Positions 61,174-64,000 of a DNA stretch of 64,000 bases are shown piece after piece. The notes beneath the pieces are model-generated. The model made no database searches and was not told the DNA's origin. It was given only the letters and a program-made list of their open reading frames with translations. Position numbers and translations under genes: made by a program. The first letter of the stretch is position 1, and each line of letters begins with the position of its first letter. This DNA is from Deltaproteobacteria bacterium (GTDB lineage: Bacteria; UBA10199; JACPAL01; GCA-016699445), in contig CP064976.1 in NCBI GenBank assembly GCA_016699445.1, forward strand, positions 2,108,001-2,172,000, read 5' to 3'.

Positions 61174-62382
61174 TTATTTGCTGAAAAATTCCTCAATCTC
61201 CGCCTGTTTCTTTTTGGCATCATTAAATCCCAAGTCTACAAGTCGCGTGAGATAATCTGCTTCGAAGGCCAGATAGCTTAAGAGATCACCGCTTACAGCA
61301 GGTTGAATATCTAGAGCACGCATCAGGAATTTTTCTAGAAGGTTTAAATGAGATTTTCTTTTTTTGTCGAAATACCAATCATCAAATATTTGTGAAATAG
61401 GAACACTAGGTTGGATAAGAAGTGAATCAATTGTTTTTAAATGACTTTGATATTCCAGCTTTTTGTTCATCTTGGGACAAAAATCCTTTCCGAAAAGAGA
61501 TTCGGAAGCTTCGATGACTCGATTGACTTGTTGAAGATGGATAATGTCATTTTTTAAATTGTCCAAAAGAAAACTATGAAAGAGTTTTCCCAGATGTTCT
61601 CCTAAAGTGGGTGGCATATTGGGTGTATCGATTTCTTTAGGCCAATTGTTTTCAGCATGAAGTCCAATAATGAAAAGCTTTTCAGCTCCTAAATGAATAG
61701 CGGGGGAGAGTGGGGTATTCATACGTACACCCCCATCAACAAAATATTGTTCATTAATTTTAATGCTGGGAAAAACGAGTGGGATTGCCGCTGAAGCCAT
61801 CGCATGAACGGGAGCTAGTTGAGTGGGGCAAAGATCAAAACGATCACTTTTAAAGTAACGAGATCCTGTTTGAAGAAAAATCGTGGACCGTCCTGATCGG
61901 TGCTGCGTAGCAATCAATGCTACCGATTCCACTTTTTTCTTTAAAACATTTTCCTTAATCTTATTCCATCGGACATTTTTTTTGAGAAATTTTTCTAAAG
62001 GTTTGGTGTCCAGGAGTGCTTGAAAATGATTATTTCTGTTAATGGACTCAGAAAAATTAAACTGGGTCAAATTTCCCATCAGGCTGGAAACTGAATGTCC
62101 CAACATCGATATGAGAGAGCTGGGTGTTCTTTGATAAACCTGCTCTGATGTGAGATTTTGCCATAGGGAGATAAGATGTTTTGTCTGCTCCAAAGGTTCA
62201 TGCATGGTGGAGGCTAGAAAAGAAGTATTGATAGCCCCTACGCTGCACCCACAAATAATATCTAGCTTGGAAGATCTGAGTTTTGGAGAGAGTTGTGTGC
62301 GTATAAAATGCAATACACCTGCTTCATAAGCCCCACGTGCACCACCACCTGATAAAACTAATCCAATTTTATTTTTTTTCAT
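61174..62382 (-). CDS. patatin-like phospholipase 2
   Basis: A patatin of about 402 residues starting MKKNKIGLVLSGGGARGAYEAGVL, preceded by GGGGTG about 5 bp before the ATG at 62382. The nucleophile motif is CGCSVGAINTSF and the catalytic Asp is in YFVDGGVRMNTPL. All three parts of the Ser-Asp dyad site are present. Residues about 330-400 form a helical tail. No signal peptide; cytoplasmic or membrane-associated lipid hydrolysis is likely. It converges on rlpA with a 2-bp gap. Not closely similar to the patatin at 32800. Confidence 0.92.
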   Translation of the reverse strand: MKKNKIGLVLSGGGARGAYEAGVLHFIRTQLSPKLRSSKLDIICGCSVGAINTSFLASTMHEPLEQTKHLISLWQNLTSEQVYQRTPSSLISMLGHSVSSLMGNLTQFNFSESINRNNHFQALLDTKPLEKFLKKNVRWNKIKENVLKKKVESVALIATQHRSGRSTIFLQTGSRYFKSDRFDLCPTQLAPVHAMASAAIPLVFPSIKINEQYFVDGGVRMNTPLSPAIHLGAEKLFIIGLHAENNWPKEIDTPNMPPTLGEHLGKLFHSFLLDNLKNDIIHLQQVNRVIEASESLFGKDFCPKMNKKLEYQSHLKTIDSLLIQPSVPISQIFDDWYFDKKRKSHLNLLEKFLMRALDIQPAVSGDLLSYLAFEADYLTRLVDLGFNDAKKKQAEIEEFFSK

Positions 62383-62475
62383 TTTCACCCCTGAATAAGC
62401 ACTTCTTATCTGTGGAATAAAATTAAACAATTGTTTTCATTAGCAACTATTTCTTCGTTTGATCGATGATGAGAT

Positions 62476-63805
62476 ATGGTTTTTTTTGATGTGAATGCAG
62501 TGACGTGTCATGCAGTGAGTTTTTTGCCGAAGGACATGGATGTCACTTTGAATCGAGTGAAAGGCTTTGTGGGAATTCCCTCCCATCGAGTATTTTCAAT
62601 CCACTGATTTATTCATATGCGCGAATGCCTCCGATCGTGTTCGACTTTTAGATTTTTGGAGAGAATTGAATTCTGCCCGAGCTTATGGTCATATCGATAG
62701 TGCCGCATCATGCTCTGGTTTGCTTTCTCGTCCTTCTCTCTTAGAGGGCGTGAGATGTTTTTTAGAAGGTGGATCTTCGATCATCAAGTTTAACCAAACG
62801 CATTTGATGGTTGTTTCAGATAAAAGGGCTGCGAGAGGATGTTTATATAAGACCATTTCTCTAGATGACATAGCAATCCACTTCTCTCATCCGACATTTG
62901 ATGTCATTGCCCGTATTGTTGCTCTTGAAGTTTATCGAAACTATTACGAAATCCCCCGAGCTCGCATCGGAAGTACTCGAATCAATCTTGCAAGAAGGGT
63001 ACATCCTTTTCTTACAGATGAAGAAAAAAAAGAATTACAAAGAGTTTACAAAAATTATTGCGCTGCAACTAAAGATCAAAGCACGCTGGATAAAATAAGA
63101 GATTTTGTAAAAATCAGGCTTTCAGATTCAAAGGCTTTCCATCGCTTTTGCTGCTATTTAGATGAAATGAGAAATTTAAATCCTGAGTCGATTAGTTTCA
63201 TGGAAGAAAAAATGGCTGAGATTTTTTCTCCACAAGACCCTCTTTTGGGAAGATTAATCGATTCTTTAAGCTGTGCAAGAGACCGATTGATTCGTTGGCC
63301 TGTCGAAGTAGCCCTCTCAGGGCCTTTGATGGCGCTTTATTTCTCAGGGATTTCTCACCGAAAGTTGAGAGCAAAGTTAACCTGTATTCTCAATCAAGGT
63401 GTGACTGTAAATCATGTGTATATTGATCCGATCACTGCACGGCCATTATATTTGGAAAAGCATCATATTCTTTATCAGAAATTTTTAGGTCAAAATAAAA
63501 AGATGCTCCCAATATCATGGGATCTAGTAAGATTTGAGAATCTTTTGAGACCTTTAAAGCCTGGGTGGGCTCGAAAAGATTATGAAAAATTAGCTTCAAG
63601 ATTTTGCTCTTTAGCTGCTGAGCCTTCAAAAGCGGCTCGATTATTTGAATTTATAAAAAAGACCAACTCAAAGGATCGATTAAGTTTAGAGGATTGGAAG
63701 AGGTTGCAATTCTTTTTGAGCAATCTTGAGGACGGGACAAGAGAGATTACGAACTTCCTCCCACAACCAGCTCAGGAATGCGAATCGTCGGTTGTGCATC
63801 GCTGA
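62476..63805 (+). CDS. unknown protein (probable frameshift near its start)
   Basis: The main frame (from TTG 62567, about 412 codons) encodes an unknown mostly helical protein with segments such as FICANASDRVRLLDFWRELN, RVHPFLTDEEKKELQRVYKN and VYIDPITARPLYLEKHHILY. An ATG at 62476 opens another frame (MVFFDVNAVTCHAVSFLPKD ... NRVKGFVGIPSHRVFSIH) that stops at 62605. The sequence IEYFQSTDLF in the main frame continues naturally from it, so a one-base shift near 62570-62600 is likely. No signal peptide or known motif. Its 3' end overlaps the convergent tldD end by 59 bp, so its own C-terminus is uncertain. Confidence 0.5.
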
Positions 63806-64000
63806 CAGGGACTCCTTGGTTGTTTTTGCCGCACGTACCGATGCTGAATCCATGATCATTTCCAACACGATCAATGATATCTAATACTTTAGGACCATTG
63901 CCCATGAGCATCGCGCCACGCACAGGAGCGCCTACTTTTCCTTTTTCGATAAGATAAGCTTCGTTTACTTCAAAGACGAAATCTCCGTTGACGGTATTCA
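63747..64000 (-). CDS. tldD: metalloprotease TldD, C-terminal part (runs off right edge)
   Basis: Translating the minus strand from the right edge gives GDFVFEVNEAYLIEKGKVGAPVRG, then AMLMGNGPKVLDIIDRVGND, HGFSIGTCGKNNQGVPVSDAQPTIRI and PELVVGGSS before a stop at 63747-63749. This is the conserved end of TldD (metal site region, GTCGK..QGVPV, QPT.RI..L.VGG). TldD forms a heterodimer with TldE/PmbA and degrades unfolded peptides such as leader peptides. Only about 83 codons are inside the window. Confidence 0.92.
   Translation of the reverse strand, partial: NTVNGDFVFEVNEAYLIEKGKVGAPVRGAMLMGNGPKVLDIIDRVGNDHGFSIGTCGKNNQGVPVSDAQPTIRIPELVVGGSS

Noticed and set aside
1..64000. tRNA, rRNA, riboswitch or replication-origin signals
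   Set aside because: Gaps between genes were read on both strands; no cloverleaf, rRNA segment, recognised riboswitch or DnaA-box cluster was seen.

Overview
The window looks like part of the chromosome of a Gram-negative, AT-leaning bacterium of the broad 'deltaproteobacterial' type. Signs of this are many lipoproteins with lipoboxes, outer-membrane beta-barrel proteins, a SurA-like chaperone, MopE-like repeats, a secreted matrixin with a typical partner, and NtrC-type sigma-54 regulation. The exact lineage cannot be fixed from the sequence. Core genes (mfd, hisA/hisF/hisI, rpsP, trmD, xseAB, ispA, tlyA, ychF, ispG, rlpA, tldD) are mixed with many proteins I cannot assign.

Layout. 1-14.9 kb: a SurA-like fragment at the edge, a HipA/YjjJ-type kinase, mfd, several lineage-specific proteins without signal peptides, an IS3-family element with intact ends and a 3-bp target duplication, and a 2H-phosphoesterase-like protein. 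14.9-27.3 kb: a surface-fibre cluster with four small exported subunit candidates, a PapD-like chaperone, an usher-like outer-membrane protein, and an NtrB/NtrC-type two-component pair. One subunit gene has a textbook sigma-54 promoter. A GldA/GldF/GldG/DUF4340 ABC operon lies inside the cluster on the other strand. 27.3-31 kb: a hisA-hisF-cyclophilin-hisI-HIT operon and a GIDE-domain membrane protein. 31.4-41 kb: rpsP-KH-trmD (no rimM), a patatin, xseA-xseB-ispA, a pair of zinc dehydrogenases, and tlyA with a TPR lipoprotein. 41.7-56 kb: an oligopeptide/dipeptide ABC transporter whose five genes are separated by passenger genes (unknown proteins, a DUF4143 ATPase, a fatty-acid desaturase, a DUF1275 protein, a lipoprotein with 84-bp tandem repeats, DUF3467, ParDE). 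56-64 kb: ychF, a matrixin protease with its partner, ispG, rlpA, a second patatin, an unknown protein, and the end of tldD.

An important caveat for the reader: about twenty genes are broken by one- or two-base shifts, mostly in runs of A or T, including hisF, the sigma-54 regulator and both ABC-linked lipoproteins. In nearly every case the missing part continues at once in another frame with strong family-like sequence. I read most of these as consensus errors of the assembly rather than real gene decay, and I give the rejoined coordinates. Two junctions (tlyA/TPR and the LolB-like/substrate-binding lipoproteins) look like gene fusions only because a shift has removed a stop codon.

The most interesting candidate system is the sigma-54-linked chaperone/usher-like fibre cluster. 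Other items worth attention are a palindromic repeat that supplies both the hisF stop codon and the N-terminus of the next gene, an identical inverted pair of 151-bp MITE-like repeats 30 kb apart, and a palindrome hiding the ribosome binding site of a fibre subunit.
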